Source: Rhynochetos jubatus
Taxonomy: Eukaryota > Chordata > Aves > Eurypygiformes > Rhynochetidae
Reading direction: 5' to 3'
DNA: 64,000 bases
Assembly: GCA_027574665.1 (NCBI GenBank)
Contig: CM050655.1
Coordinates: forward strand, 8,613,170-8,677,169
In this document: positions 38,251 to 51,339 of the stretch, piece after piece
Layout: each line of letters starts with the position of its first letter
How positions within the stretch are numbered: the stretch's first letter is position 1
Made by a program: the position numbers and the translations under genes
The notes under the pieces: model-generated
What the model was told of the DNA's origin: nothing
The model's database searches: none
Seen by the model: only the letters and a program-made list of their open reading frames with translations

Positions 38251-38274
38251 ATGATGGTGAATAGAACAACAGAG
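38251..38274 (+). CDS. ANK3: ANK3 alternative microexon, MMVNRTTE (8 codons)
   Basis: A 24-nt phase-0 segment is bounded by AACCTAG acceptor and GAG/GTATAT donor and encodes MMVNRTTE. It sits 548 bp after the repeat 5-6 exon and 1,212 bp before the repeat 7 exon. I recall the same eight residues at this junction in human ankyrin-B (ANK2), between QSK and SGFTPLH, so this is a shared vertebrate ankyrin microexon and not a chance match. Upstream is a C/T tract at 38211-38234 with a TGC at 38228-38230, 21-23 nt before the exon. That is the layout of SRRM4-activated, PTBP1-repressed neural microexons. Inclusion would insert eight residues between two solenoid units. Whether it is included in the bird transcript is inference. 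Confidence 0.85.
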
Positions 38275-39486
38275 GTATATATAAATATATATATGCATCA
38301 TCACTCCTCCATGACTTAGTGCTGCTGCATCATTTCTTCCTCTTCCTTTTTGCATTGCCTTTTATAGGATAGCTACCTGCTTTAGATGAAATGAAGTAGC
38401 ATGTGCTAGAGAAGACTGTAGATTAGATACCAGGGCTTTCTGCAGCTGAATCTAGGGTTTAAAAGTAAGAGTAAGCGTTCTTGGGAACTAACTGCCGTCA
38501 TAAAAGAGCCGTATTATGTAAGATGGAGTTTTCAGGGATTCTCATGGAGCATATGTTTATCAGATGTGTTAAGAGCTGCAGACAACCCTGTCATGTTGTG
38601 CATCCAGGTCTGATTTTAGGCTTCTGCATGACACTTCCCTTGATGGTGTCAGCAAATAGAATGATCTGAGAGTGGTTTTATATCTGTAAAACTCCCAGAG
38701 CAAGGCAGTGGCAGCTAGCATGGCTTGCTAACAATTTAGAAATGCATCTAGTTCCCATAAGGTTTCATACTTTGCAGGACTGATGGAATTGCTGCATGTT
38801 TTAGCATTATATTAAAAGGAAGTAAAGCTACTTAAATATGAAAATAAGTTGCTGAAGTAATTTTATCAGTAAGGCATCTTCTAATTAGGGTGGTAACTCG
38901 TGGCGTCTGAACATAACCCAGTGTGATTGCCCACAGTGGGAGACTGATCTTTATGGTACTAACCCTTGGAAAAAAATTCCGTATTAATAATTTAAAATGG
39001 TCTTTGATGTTGTTTTCATTTGCATCTACTTTGAAATTTTAAAAAACAGTTAGCAAGTGTCATTAAATGGCTTGTATATGAACTTCTGCAAAGCATTTCT
39101 GAGAGATTTAACTTGCAAGACTGACATAATGCCAATAGCAACTAGATATTTCTAGTTAGAAAATAATTTCTTATAAAAGACAGATCATTGCTTTAATACA
39201 CTCAAATGTTTTGCTGTTGTTTTTCTGGAATAACAAAGTTTTATCCTGCTTCTGGACTTCTAGAATAATTATGTTAATTTTTTTCCCTCCTGTATAGTAA
39301 TATGACTTTTTTTAGACTCTCTGTGTAAATAAACATCAGTAAGTGAAAACTAGTACAGAATTGGAATGGTGTCTCGCAGCAGACTCCTGTTACAAGCTTT
39401 TGTCAGTGACGCAATACGAATTTTGGAGTGTCAATGAGAGAGAAAAAGTAAGTATCTATTGGTTTGGTTTTGTTTTGTTTTTCCAG
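38275..39486 (+). other. ANK3: ANK3 intron between microexon and repeat 7 exon
   Basis: A 1.2-kb intron that opens with an AT dinucleotide-rich stretch (38276-38293) directly after the donor. No RBFOX TGCATG was found in the first 100 bases, only the near match ATGCATC. The 3' end is T-rich. Nothing else seen. Confidence 0.9.
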
Positions 39487-39585
39487 AGTGGATTCACTCC
39501 CCTCCACATAGCTGCTCACTATGGAAATATCAATGTAGCTACGTTGCTGTTAAATCGGGGTGCTGCTGTGGACTTCACGGCGAGG
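39487..39585 (+). CDS. ANK3: ANK3 exon, ankyrin repeat 7 (33 codons)
   Basis: The acceptor is a T/G-rich tract ending TTTTTCCAG; the donor AGG/GTGAGT is the strongest in the window. The exon reads [18 protein letters not shown] and ends [11 protein letters not shown] marks ankyrin-G, where ankyrin-B has NVN. The residue after LLLNR is G here, the ankyrin consensus, while I recall A in human ankyrin-G. The 12.2-kb intron that follows is the second largest non-coding block in the window. Confidence 0.97.
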
Positions 39586-40439
39586 GTGAGTGCGAAATCT
39601 TAGTTATGCTTTGTTGGCTTCATCATCCCTTCGACACACTTTTTCCACAAAGGTGTGGAAAGGTACATGGCTCTTGCCAGCTGAGGGGCCTGGTCTGACT
39701 GCTCTTGTTCTGTTACCATACGGTGTAAAGGGGGTTTCCCTGGGCTGCTGAACTGAACTGGAGCTGTAGTCTTCACCTTTGAAAACCTCTATTTTAATCC
39801 AAAAGTGCTGGTATTTTCGTAGTTCCAGTGTTGCAGAAGGAATGCCAGTAGGCTGGGACTCGGTGAGATAAATGCTTCCACCTGTAGCTTTAACATATGG
39901 CAGGAGTGCTGTCCCGGTTGCGCTGCCCTCAGTATGCCGTTGTTTCTAGAGAACACGACGTGCAGGCACACCGGTGAATAAAGCAGCTGTGCCCTCACTG
40001 TGTATGTGAGTCACAAGACGTGTAAAAGAGATCGGACAAACTGGAGAGGTAGAAAATGAAGTGAGGTACGGAACCGGGGGGAGTCGCTAATGGGAGCTGG
40101 ATGGCAGATCTCACAGTGGAGTGGGGAAACTAGCCCTCCTGAGCCCGTATGCTGTGCACCGAAGTCACAACACATCCCGAGGAGTGACAGGGTGGTGCCT
40201 CAGATGTAGGAAAAAGGTTTGGGAACCAGGAGGGAAACTGTATGGGCTTTGCTGGTGTTCCCATTGTTCACTCTGGGGGCTGGGAAGGGAGCAGGTGACC
40301 AGTGGCTTCAGCTGCACCTTCTTGCCTGGGGAGTGGGTCCATCCACCCACCGGCAGCTGGACTTCTCTGTGAGCCTGGTGCCAGCAGCACCTCATCTTAC
40401 AGCCTGGCCCAAAGTGAATGTACCTGCTGTCAGGGGTCA

Positions 40440-40870
40440 GTCTGTCAGAAGACCAAGGAGGAATATTAGAGTGAAGGAGTGTGGTCAGGGTGAGGAGGAT
40501 GTGGGAAGAACAAAATATAAGCAGGAGAAGTGTAAAGGACAGAAAATGACAGAGGGAAGTTATATATAGTTGGGAGAGCAGGAAAAAAAAAAGAAATGTA
40601 TATGGACAGGGATACAGCAATGTAAAGGGCAAGGAAAGAGATTGTGCCAGGTATGAGACCAGAGGCAAAAGAAAGGCAAGTGCAGAGGCAACACAAAAAT
40701 TTATGTGCCAGGATAGAGGGCTAGGGAATGGTAAGGTAGAGAGGATGTGGGCAGAAAGCTGAGTAGGCACCATGAGAGCGGGCAAGGCTTTAAGGAGGGA
40801 AAATCAGGGAGAGTGATTAGGGACATACAGATAAATAAAAAAGGAGCCAACATTCAGAACAGGTTAGTAC
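40440..40870 (+). repeat. Purine-rich low-complexity block
   Basis: The + strand is dominated by A and G (GGAGAAG-, AAAGGACAG-like phrases) for about 430 bp. On the minus strand this yields a long Leu/Ser/Phe/Pro-rich frame (40165-40785, 206 codons) that is a by-product of composition. Confidence 0.6.
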
Positions 40871-41264
40871 TGGAAAATGCTGGAGCTACATCTTCCTACT
40901 GAAGTTCCTAAAAATTGTTTGCTCATTAGCTTCTTAATAATGGCTTGGGCTGTATGAATGAGGGGGTGCCTATGGAATTCCTGCTGACACACAGCCAAGA
41001 ATGGTTGTCAGTACAAGAAGCATGCAACAGAACTTGGAAATGTCTTGAAATTCACAGTGGAAAGCAATTAAACTCTTGGCTAAAGAATACAGGTTGTTCT
41101 CCTGTTGGTTTCTCCAGCAGTCTAGCAAACAGGAAAGAGGAGGCCGTGTCTATATTAGTTGTTCTCTGGGTGGTGTACGTGATATGGTTTAAAAACAATG
41201 GCCAAAAAAACCCAAATGTGATTTCAGGGTATTCCAAGGTATTTCTGATATACACACGCACACA

Positions 41265-41415
41265 AAAAACCACCATGAAAACCCAAAATATACAAACAAA
41301 CCCAAACAAAACAAACCAACTAACCACCACCATCAACAACAACCTCACAAAAAATAAAAAAAAAGCCAATCAACCAACCAACCAACCAAAAAACTACCAA
41401 AACAAAACAAACAGA
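41265..41415 (+). repeat. A/C-rich simple repeat, with (CAAC)n core
   Basis: About 150 bp contain almost only A and C on the + strand: AAACCC and CAAA units, then CAAC/CCAA tetranucleotide copies near 41369-41388. It follows the purine-rich block by about 400 bp. Confidence 0.8.
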
Positions 41416-44400
41416 GGCTGTGCAAGAATCTGGGTCACCAAACCTTACCAAAACAAAATCAGGGCGGAGATGTGGTACTGGTCCCTAGGACATTAGAGAG
41501 AGAACAAGCGAGAGCAAGAGGCATTCAGCCTGAAGGTAAATGCTGATGTAAGTGTAAATAGGTATAAACTGGGCATGAATAAATATTGTCTAGAAATTTA
41601 GATATTTAATATTATTAATAATTAGTATTATTTAATTAACAATTGTTTAATAATTAATATTCAGTAATGAGATTCTGGAGCAACCTTTCTATTGAAGTAG
41701 AAAAGCATGTAATCAAAATGGTATTTATGAGGGGAATTATGTGGCATGAGTAATTCAGCAGCTTCTGTTCAGAGACTTTGATTGTGTGCTGTCTTTTACA
41801 AGAGGAGAGGTACTATACTACCGTTTAGAGCATTTGCCACTTAGCAAACAGCACATTGTAGTATTTTCTTTTACTTTAGATAGTTTGTATAGCTAAAAAC
41901 TTGAATGCTTTAATGAGTTAAGGATGAGTTAAGGAACATATTGACATGCAGCAAAGTGTTTATGACAAGCATTGCAAACCCAAAAAAACCCCTACTATTT
42001 TACTTATAGAACTTCTCACATTTAACCCCACCACTCAAAAGAACCCTGAACAGTTCTTTTTTAGACAGTGTCTGTAATTAATAAGTGGAGTTTGTGGAGG
42101 GTGCGATAGAGTGGGAATATACATTTCTAACAAAGAGAGACCCAGAATGTCAGCCTTAAACTGTAAGTAGGAGTGCAGGTGAAAAGTGTTGGTGCTGGCC
42201 ACTATTCATGCAACGTACTACCATTCAGTGATTTATTAAAGAAGATAAAACCCCAAAGCTAAAAGACACTGTTGTAAGGCATCTAGTACCTACTAGTGTT
42301 GATGAGAAAAGTACTAGCAGATACTGGGTGAAGCTGACAGTTGAGTGTCAAAGGTAAGGATCAACTCTCATATATCCTACACAAATGATGTTTTCCAAAA
42401 CACACTCATCACTAAATGTATTTCTTACTGACAAGAGAGGTGTCCCAGGTTAGATCCACATGACGTTCACAAGCTAAGAGTGGATTTGGGCGTTAAGGGT
42501 TTCTCAGAAGCTCCTAACTTGTGCGTGCTTTGCTTTCACCAATAACATTGACCTCTCATTCCCAAGCCCTCAAATTGGCCACATTAGAGCATCAGGGCAT
42601 TTCAAACAGTCATAAACTTTGGCATTCAGTGTTTGGTAGGTTCTAATCGCAGGAGCAAGGAAGGTAAATGGGGTCTTGGGTCAAATCTTTCCCACTCAGA
42701 AACAAGATTAGGGATTAGCAATGTCACTACATTAGCCATTAGCAGCATTTAGCACCAGTACCACTCAATATCATCTGCTATGCTTGTTTTAATAAAATAA
42801 TAAATCTTAGCCTGCAGCAGCTCTCTTTGGGATTAGGGGCAGTGATGGAGAGCATATCCAAAGTAACAAGGCCATCCTCCACTTCTCTTCAAGATCTGGA
42901 AATTCCAGTTTCTCCCTCCATCAGCTGTCATTCTCAGAGAGCGGCAGACTGCTCAGCTAGCCGGGGAAGCGCAGATGCAGTGACATCAGCCCGACAGAGC
43001 AGTGGGCTGACGCTGTGACTCAGAGCACTGAACGGCTTGTTTGCGCTCGTGATGGCTGGGTGGGGGCATCCGCAGAGCACATCTCTACTGTATGGTGGTT
43101 GCAAATCTCGATAAAGTGACTGTGACAGAAGGAATCGTAGCATAAACAACAGTAATATGGAGTTGAATTTTGTTCTTTAGTGCTTATCAGACTGCGGGTA
43201 ATGAAAGCGCTTCACAGAAAGATGAGTTAGATTCTGGTAGAGTAGTGAATTTGTAGGCAAACAGAGCACCAGTATCAGCTGAGTGTAGAGTACAATGTCA
43301 GCACCAAGTAACACAGCCCTTGCTTGATCCATGATTACCCAAATTGCAAAACAGGTAGAGGTACTACTAGAACAGGTACTAAAAATAACCCACGGGTACA
43401 GCCTGTCCACTGCCACTTCGCTGCCTCTCCTTGTTTTAATTTCCGTAGACTATATCCACGATGTGCTGTCTCCCCTCTGGAGCAAGGGTCTGTGTTTGAG
43501 TTGTTGACAGTCTCAGACAAGCAACAGAGCAAAGATACAGAAGGGCTGTAACCCAACTGAACTCGTACCGTGTGTATGTACTGCACCTTTCAGAAGTACC
43601 AAGAGCGAACTGTAGGAAATGGGCGTCACATGCGCTGTGTGCTTTTGCAAACCACCAACCATTTTTCCTTTGTTCTTGTTAAATAAACATGAATAAGGCA
43701 GACCTCTGAGCCTTAAGGACAGGGGCAAGTGTGGTGAGAAGAAAGGATGTAAGAAAAAGGAGGACAGACCTGTGGCAAAGGAGGTCTCTTCCAGTGCTGT
43801 GTTTTCAGTGCATTTCTGAGAGGCCCAAGGGAAGAAAGAGGTTCCAGCAATGAAGGCAGGGAAAGACATGAGCTTGATGATGGCTCTCAGTGTGCGGGCA
43901 GGAGGTGAGCAGTGGTGCTGTAAATGATGTCCCCAGCGACATGCAGTAGCAGCTGCTCCCCTCACCCCTGCCAGCATACACCTGCCTGCCTCTCAGCTGT
44001 CGTATACTCCCTTGTTCCCTTTTTTCCCTGCATCTAAGACAAGCAGGCCTATCTCCAGGATCTCTTACAGGTGGTACAGTGCCTGCCAGCTTACGTACCT
44101 GCTGACGGTAGAGGCTGGGAGGGTTGGAAACGTCCCTGCTTTTGGTTTGCATTCTTCCAGCCCAGTGACTGATTTCATGTCAGCTCTTCCACTGAGCTGC
44201 ATTAGCCCTTCTGTGTTGGTGCTTTCTTCTCTAGCCCTGCTGCAAGTGGCACAACATGGCAAGTTCCCTGTGGGATGGATGGAGATCATTTCAGTAAATC
44301 AGCTTGTGAAGCCCCTGATTCTGCCTGTTTACAGGGAGGCAGCTCCAAGAACCTTCGTAACCTCAGCCCATGTGAAGCAGGATCTCCTTACTGGGCCGGA

Positions 44401-47056
44401 TGTTTGCCATTTTGTAATGAAGGAAAAATACTTATTCCAAATTTCTTGACTTCTTGGGCTCAAACTCAGCAATAAACCTGTCACAATTACTGTCAGGGTA
44501 TTCATTGTAGAAGTAACAGGCATTTTATATCTATTCATCATCCTTTTCCTGTAGTGCATTTACATGAGTGTGGCCATGCTTCTCTGAAACTCTTCAGAGC
44601 TAAAGAAATCCCTTCATTGCATCACCATATTTCCCTCTTGCTTAACTGGGAGGCAATTGCATACAGGCTAAAGAAGCAGAGGAAGAGAGTAAAGGGTTTC
44701 ACTCAGGGTGAAACCAATCCCCTTTCTTAGCCAGATTAACACATAAGTGCCGTTGCTACCTGGGCTTTGAAGGATTACAACAATTCCAGGCACCATTCTA
44801 GCTGGCAGTGGCACCTGACATTGGAGAGGTGTGGATACATCCTAGCTACAAACTGAAAGAAGGCTAAAGACCTTTAAATCAATCTGTTTAATCAAATTTT
44901 TTGACAGGAAAAAGTAATTGCTGTGTCTTTGAATCAAACTGTCTGATGTGTTACATAGAGTTTTAATAATTTTGATAAGTTTGGTATCTGTTTCTCATCA
45001 TCTGGAACTACCAGCCTAGTGATTAGTATGGAGAAGTGAAATACACCAAGTGCTCTCTCCTGTTCCGATTCAGGGGATCTGTTGTTGGCCTACAATGAGC
45101 ACATGAGCAGTAAAAACTGCTGTGCTCCCGTCCTAGCTGCTGCTTCCAGAGCTGGATGCTGTTACAGGGGCTTCAATGGGCTTGACTTCCTTTCCAGAAT
45201 CAGGTCCTCTTCAGGCTGAGGGTTAATGGGGTGCTGGAGAAAAAGGACAGGTCACAGAGAGATTTCTTCTTCTTTATCCCTTCAAATTTGCTCTAGACTG
45301 CCTTGAACTTTGATATCTAGGATTTGGAAAGGTGTATCCAGATACATGCTAAAACAAGTAACAGCCATTGGAAGGAATGAGAAACAAGTTTCCTTAGCAG
45401 TCCGATTACACCTATGATATCCTGTGCATGAAAGCTCTTTTGCTATCAGTCAGACCCCCGCAGAGTGTCTGTCCCTTCCCCTTCAGGGCTTCCTCGGGCA
45501 TCCCCAGCAGCAGTGTGCAGGGAGGGCAGGCAGTTTTACCCGCTGCAGCTCCCAGCCAGCTGGTTTGCAGGTGTGTGTCCAGACTGCCCTGTGCTAATTC
45601 AGCATCAAGAAAGTGCAAATCAGTGTTTCTCCAGGGCTCCTATGCAGACCAGGGAGGTGAGGAAGGTGTTTTGGATAAACTGTGTTTTCTGGGAACCGTA
45701 GTAAGGAAGAAGTTATCTTTTAGGGTGTTCACAGAGTCTTCAGATACCGTTCTTCTGTCTGAGATTGTCTTCCAGTGGAAAGATCTGTCTAGCCCAGGTG
45801 AGGAAATGCCTCTGCAGCTCCACCTGCCCGTGAGGGGCACAATGGTTAGAAAGGAAGAAAGAAATTGTTCTCTGCAGCTTCCAGAGCAGCGGCTGAAAGA
45901 AACCTCTGTGATCCCCACCTCTGCTCCATATCTGAGCAAGTCGGAAGACTCAGGTAGCAATGGAACCCTCTGCATGAAGATGACCTCTGCCCACATCTTT
46001 CTTGCCAAAGCAAACACGAGGTAGTCGCTGTGCCACAAAACTGCATCCAACCCTGTGAACAGCCTTCCTGATGCACAGCACTCCTTCTTCTAGAGGAGAT
46101 CTCCTCCACTGGGATTGGGCTTTGCCTGCAGAAAGTTTGATTACTGGAAGGTTGAGAAAGGGTTTGGTAATTTTGAGAGGGTGGTGTGAGGACAACATGC
46201 ATTAATGATGACCCTGAGGCTGAGGAGCAGAACACCATTAGCCCATCAAAAAGAGAAGGCAATATGTAAGTGACAGTAACACAAGAGAAAAAACATCTTT
46301 GTATTTCCCTAGTGGTAGTTAGCCACAACAGCTCCCTGCTATACTCCTCCTTTTCTTCCAGGATTCATTTTATACATCTCAAGCCTGAAGGAAGATAAAT
46401 ATATAAGCATTCAAGAACTAAATTATCACAATATAAGACTCTTATTAGGAAGAGGAGAAAGACTGAAAAATTGTGCACTGTTGTTAAGGTTTCCTGGAAA
46501 GCCTCTGTTTGTGTGTTGGTACCTACAAGTTCTTTCAGAAATTAAAGTTCCATGCAAGCCTCAGTGAACCCCATAACTGCTAGTAGAATCGAAGACTTTT
46601 CTTTGCAGGGGTTCTGCTGTGTTGTAGCTCCAGTTCTGCATTGCGGAAACGGAGAGAATATTAAATGTTTTCATATACAACATGCTGATGCAGCTGCATA
46701 GTTGCATATGACAGTCCTCACATACACAGCACCATCTTCCCATACCTTCAGGAACTGGTAATAGGGGCAATATGCATGCAGTGTTGTGGATGACAATTCC
46801 AGTATATGACAACCACCAACCAACATTATGCTTTTTTCCTGAAGAACCCCTAATGATGGAGGGATTTTCCAGTCTGTATAGGAAATTTCTGCTTTAGCAG
46901 TCTGGCTATTTTCAGCTTCTGTTTTATTCACACATTCTTTGTCAGTATTAGCTCTTACCAGAGCCTGCTCTTGAGAACTGAGGAGGACAATCTTACTAAA
47001 TTCCAAATTAGTCTGAACATTTTGGTAAAGAAACTGTGATGTGTGGCTTTTGGTGG

Positions 47057-47098
47057 TTTTTTTTTTGTTTGTTTGTTTGTTTTGGTGTTTTTTTTTTT
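47057..47098. repeat. T/G simple repeat, (GTTT)n between poly(T) runs
   Basis: T10, then four to five GTTT units, then a second T run. Slippage-type repeat; nothing retroposed was identified beside it. Confidence 0.85.
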
Positions 47099-50000
47099 AA
47101 TCAAAGTTAAAGAAATGAAATTTTAGTGATTAAAACTACACTCCACTGAGGGGCTGGGAGGAGACCTCTGGGTGGAGGTAAGCTCTGTTGTTCATAGCGA
47201 AAATGTCAAGTCCCCATGACACTACCAATGGGTCTTCACAGTCCCTACGTGATCTGCCAGTCAGTCAGCATTTAAACCAATGCAGCACATGACTAGGAAG
47301 GGTTTACCCTTCTTTGCCTGCTTTTTTTTAAAGTTACACTTCAGGGGCTAAAATGATACTTTAGGGGCAAATATTTACTTTTCTTGTTTGCTATTAGCAT
47401 CCTTATGCTTGTAAACTCAGACTGTCTGATGGGAGAAAGGCACCGTAAGACACCACATCATACCAGAAACCAGGGGCAATTCTTCACTTTCAGCATGCAG
47501 TAAGACTACAGGATGTACCATTTTTGCAATCTGTCAATTTTATTTTTTTCCCTTTTTTTTTCTGACTTCCTAACCAATTTTTTCTGATTCGTAAAGTATG
47601 GAGGAATTCTGACTACTATGGTGCACCGTGATGGATAACGCCATGTGTCAGAGGGGAGCTGATCCCGTTTCAGATGGGGAAACGTAGGCAGCTTATTGCT
47701 CAGCACAGCATAACTCAAAGTGTTTTTGAATTTTTCTGTGAAGCTGTAGATAGAGAGATGCAGCTGAAAGGGCTTAGTGCTTCCTCTGATCAGACACAAG
47801 CAAAAGCCACTGAATGGAAAAGTGGGACTCTCTTCACCCATCTTATTTCGGGATGTTGTGAGACTCCAAAGGAAGGCGCAGGCCCCATGTGAGATGGCGA
47901 TGGCTGCAGCATGCAGTGGCTAGATAAAGGGAAAACAGCCATCCACGGTGTTGTGAGGTAGAGAAAAACACTGTGTGCATCTCATCTGTCACATTTTGAG
48001 CGCTACACGGTTTCAGGGTACTTCACGTCATATACCCCAGGAAGTCTGCCAAGGAGGGGGAGGAAAGGCTACGTGCTAGTTCATAATCCTATGAGCATTT
48101 ATTACATACTTTTAGAGTGCTATTCTCACAAGTCATGCTTCATATTCCCCATAGAATTTGTTAACTCTCAAGTTGAATGGCAAGTTGGATCTCAGTGTCG
48201 AGGGGTCTACCTGAGGTGTTACCCAACATTTGATATTTCAGCAGCGAGGGCAAGAAGACATTCCAGATCTGAACCACGACTTTTAATGGCAACTTTTTGA
48301 AGGCATTTCAGCTTTATTACTGCAGGAAAACATCTTCAAAAGTTTCCTGATTTACTATTCTATCTTAAGAACAAAGGGAGAAATTTATAGAAGATCAAAC
48401 AGATAAAAATAGAATGGAAAGACAGCAGATGCTGTTGATTTACTGAAGAATTCAGAACCTTACATTTAGTGGCTATATTGTTTGCTGATACCACAGTTTT
48501 AATGTTAATAACCTACACACATTATGAAGCTTTTTTTTATCTCTAGTTTCTTGTGACAAGTACAAACAACTCAATTTTGAGTTGCTTGCTTTACGTTTTG
48601 TCATCAGAAACATTAATGATGATGTCTGAGGTTTATTCACTTCTCAGTTCACTTTCCTTTCAGATGAGAGATGGGAAGGGGCCATATGCATGATAGGTCT
48701 CAGTATAATTCTTTAAGCCTTGGCACAGCATGGTATTGACCAAAGAGAAGTTGCTTGCCCTAAACTTCAGTGTGCAGTTATCCAGGCGTTCACATAATGC
48801 ATCTCTTCATCTGTTCAGGAGTGAGAATTATCAGCCAGCAGAATTATTACTTCCTATTGTTCTCTACCAGTAAATGTTCAAATAGCTAAATTGCAAAATT
48901 AAATTCTGAATAGGGACCTGCCCCCTCTCTTTTTTTTCCCCCTTCGTTTCTCCACAGTGTTTCCCTGAGCTGTTAGGGCTGAATAAGGCTAAACATGTTT
49001 TTTATCTTCTTTGTCTCTTTTGAGAACTGCCTGAACAGGTTAGTAGCATATGACAAAAACTGCATCCTCCTTCCCAGAGAGTGAGTGCTGCAGTGCTCTT
49101 TCCCCAGGAAAGAGGAGCTGAGTTTGATATCATAAGGACAGATATTTCACTGGGCACGTAGGCCTTCGTTGGCTCGATTCCTCCTGCTCAACTCTTTTTT
49201 TCAGGGTACCTGTGTGTAGTTGGTTTTCCTGACAACCTGTGTCTGAAGTGATCATGTTCTTTATCCATCCACCTCTTTCTAATGTGCACTTCCTATTTTC
49301 AACCAAATGTAACTCAAGGTTTCAAGATCCTAGAGACATTGAATTTATATGTTTTTCATAAAGACAGGTGATCAAATGCAGGAAAGATGGACGGGTGGCT
49401 CTCCAGCTGGCAGAAGTGAGCTCAGTCCTTATTAGGTGCTAGAGAGTTTCCCCCCACTCCCACCCAGTGTGCCTGCCCCTGTCAGAAGCTGAGAGACAAC
49501 TGCACAGAGAACAGGTCCTGACAGTTTCAGTACTAACCAGAAATATGAAAGTCATTTGAGCAGGACTCCTTTTTGACCATGATAATGGATTATTTTAGTG
49601 TGGCCTAAACATTAACTACTAAGTGGAAGTCATCTTTTGGAGTTGAAGTGTGGATCTGCCAGTGCTCATTCACTCACTCTAGAATCAACTCTCCTTCATT
49701 TAAGGCAACAGGAGCTTTGACCGATCAGACTGGCAAAGAATTAGCTCCAAAGTGCACATTCTAATGTGATTATACCCTCCCCTGTGCTGCACTAGATTGA
49801 TTCAGATCGGTGTCAAGACGAATGAGAACCAGACTTCTATTAGGTATTTGTCCTACCTTTTGTAATGCTGTCCCTTCCTCCTCCGTTTCCTCACTGATGC
49901 TTCGAAAAGACATTTCTTCTAGTCTGTGTGTGATACAGTAAATTAGTAGTAGTAGTGTATTAGCAGGGCACTAAGGTCGATTAGACTGTGTTAACCTCTT

Positions 50001-51093
50001 TGCCTATCAACCCCAGCAAACAGGAAAGGGTAGTTCTTCAGGCTCAGTTACCTACAGCACCCTTTGCTTGAAGCTATGAAAGTTACTTCCTTTACTGTTT
50101 TTTCTCAGGAAAGTAGAATTTGTCTCTTTTTCCCTCTGATGTCGGCAACATCTTTGCTCCTGGGAAGAGAGAAAAAGCAGGAAGTTATATCCTCATGGTG
50201 GTGTTTTCCCTCTTTTTCTGTCCTCTTTGTGGCTGAGCCAGTAATATACTGACCCCGTATTACATCCCCTGTCAACTCCCAGTCACATAGAATTAATTCT
50301 TTTTTACGAAATCAACTCACAAATTGCAAGTTAAGAAATCACACAGCTTTACATCCCTGGGAGGACTAGGCATAGCATGCTTTTTGTTTAATGTGTTAAG
50401 AATTAGTTTTGGTTTACTTCCTTTTTTAAACAAATGAGAAGCCGCTCTGGAATAGTGGTCACTCTGATGGTCTACTGATCGTTAATATTGGAGAAAGAAC
50501 CTGTGTGATTTCATCTTGCTAAAATGTATTTTACCTCTGTGGTAGTATTAATTAGCACTTTCTGCTAGCTGTGCCTTAGCTTCAGAGTGAAATTGTGCGT
50601 AAACGAAAATGTAGCATACTGGATTAGGTGCGCAGCATTATTATTAAACTGTGAGTCATCTTGTCACATCTGAGAGAGGATCTTTTTTTCAGCGCTGGTT
50701 TTCTATCACTCCACTCACCTGCAGTTTTGAGGACGCACTATTGAACGGTCCGTTGGTCAGGCAAGACACTTGTACCGCTCTGCAGCTATTCAGGGTGATG
50801 GGTACCTTTCTGATTCACTCAGCCATAGGACACATGCTCGCTACAATTTACCGCTTTCTGCTCAGTCACAGGGAATATGGTTTTACGCAGCCAGCTGTTT
50901 GCGCTGCCCCCGAATACATGTTCTTTAAAATTCTGTTTGCCTTCATACAGAAGCTGCATGCTCTATTTAAATCCTTTTATTTTCACTTGGCTCCATATGA
51001 TCAAATGGATACAGGATGTGGCCTTCATATACCACAAGATAAAGGATTCATCAGAGCATGAAGAACCTTCCTAGCCACATCTTGTTAAAACAG

Positions 51094-51339
51094 CGTGTGC
51101 GCACGCCTCGGTTGCGTAACTGTCCCCAATGCGCAGCGTCGGTGCGTGCTGCTGGCCTGCCAGCCACCACTGACACAGCCAGATTTACACCGCGTTTACG
51201 GCCTCGCTTGGAGCACAGGGTTGCATCCATTAGAGGAACAAATTCGCTAGACGGAATTAGCGACGTAACTGTAACAAAGGTGCTTACAAGGCTTTCAGAG
51301 TTTGACGATAGCGTTCAGAAATAACTAGCATGGGCATCG
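51094..51339. promoter_or_regulatory. CpG-dense patch 0.5 kb before the repeat 8 exon
   Basis: I count 20 CpGs in about 246 bp at only about 50% G+C, at or above the number expected by chance, while the next 450 bp are CpG-poor. It overlaps an 88-codon Arg/Thr-rich frame (51058-51324) that I cannot match to any family and that has no visible splice sites at its ends. It could be an unmethylated internal promoter or enhancer, a conserved non-coding element, or a young insertion. Confidence 0.35.

Noticed and set aside
40165-40785. 206-codon minus-strand frame rich in Leu, Ser, Phe and Pro, looking like a membrane protein
   Set aside because: It is the complement of a purine-rich low-complexity block, which gives hydrophobic-looking codons automatically.
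45428-46024. 198-codon + frame as a gene inside the intron
   Set aside because: No domain, membrane pattern or repeat structure; equally long frames lie on the opposite strand, pointing to composition. Kept only as a finding.
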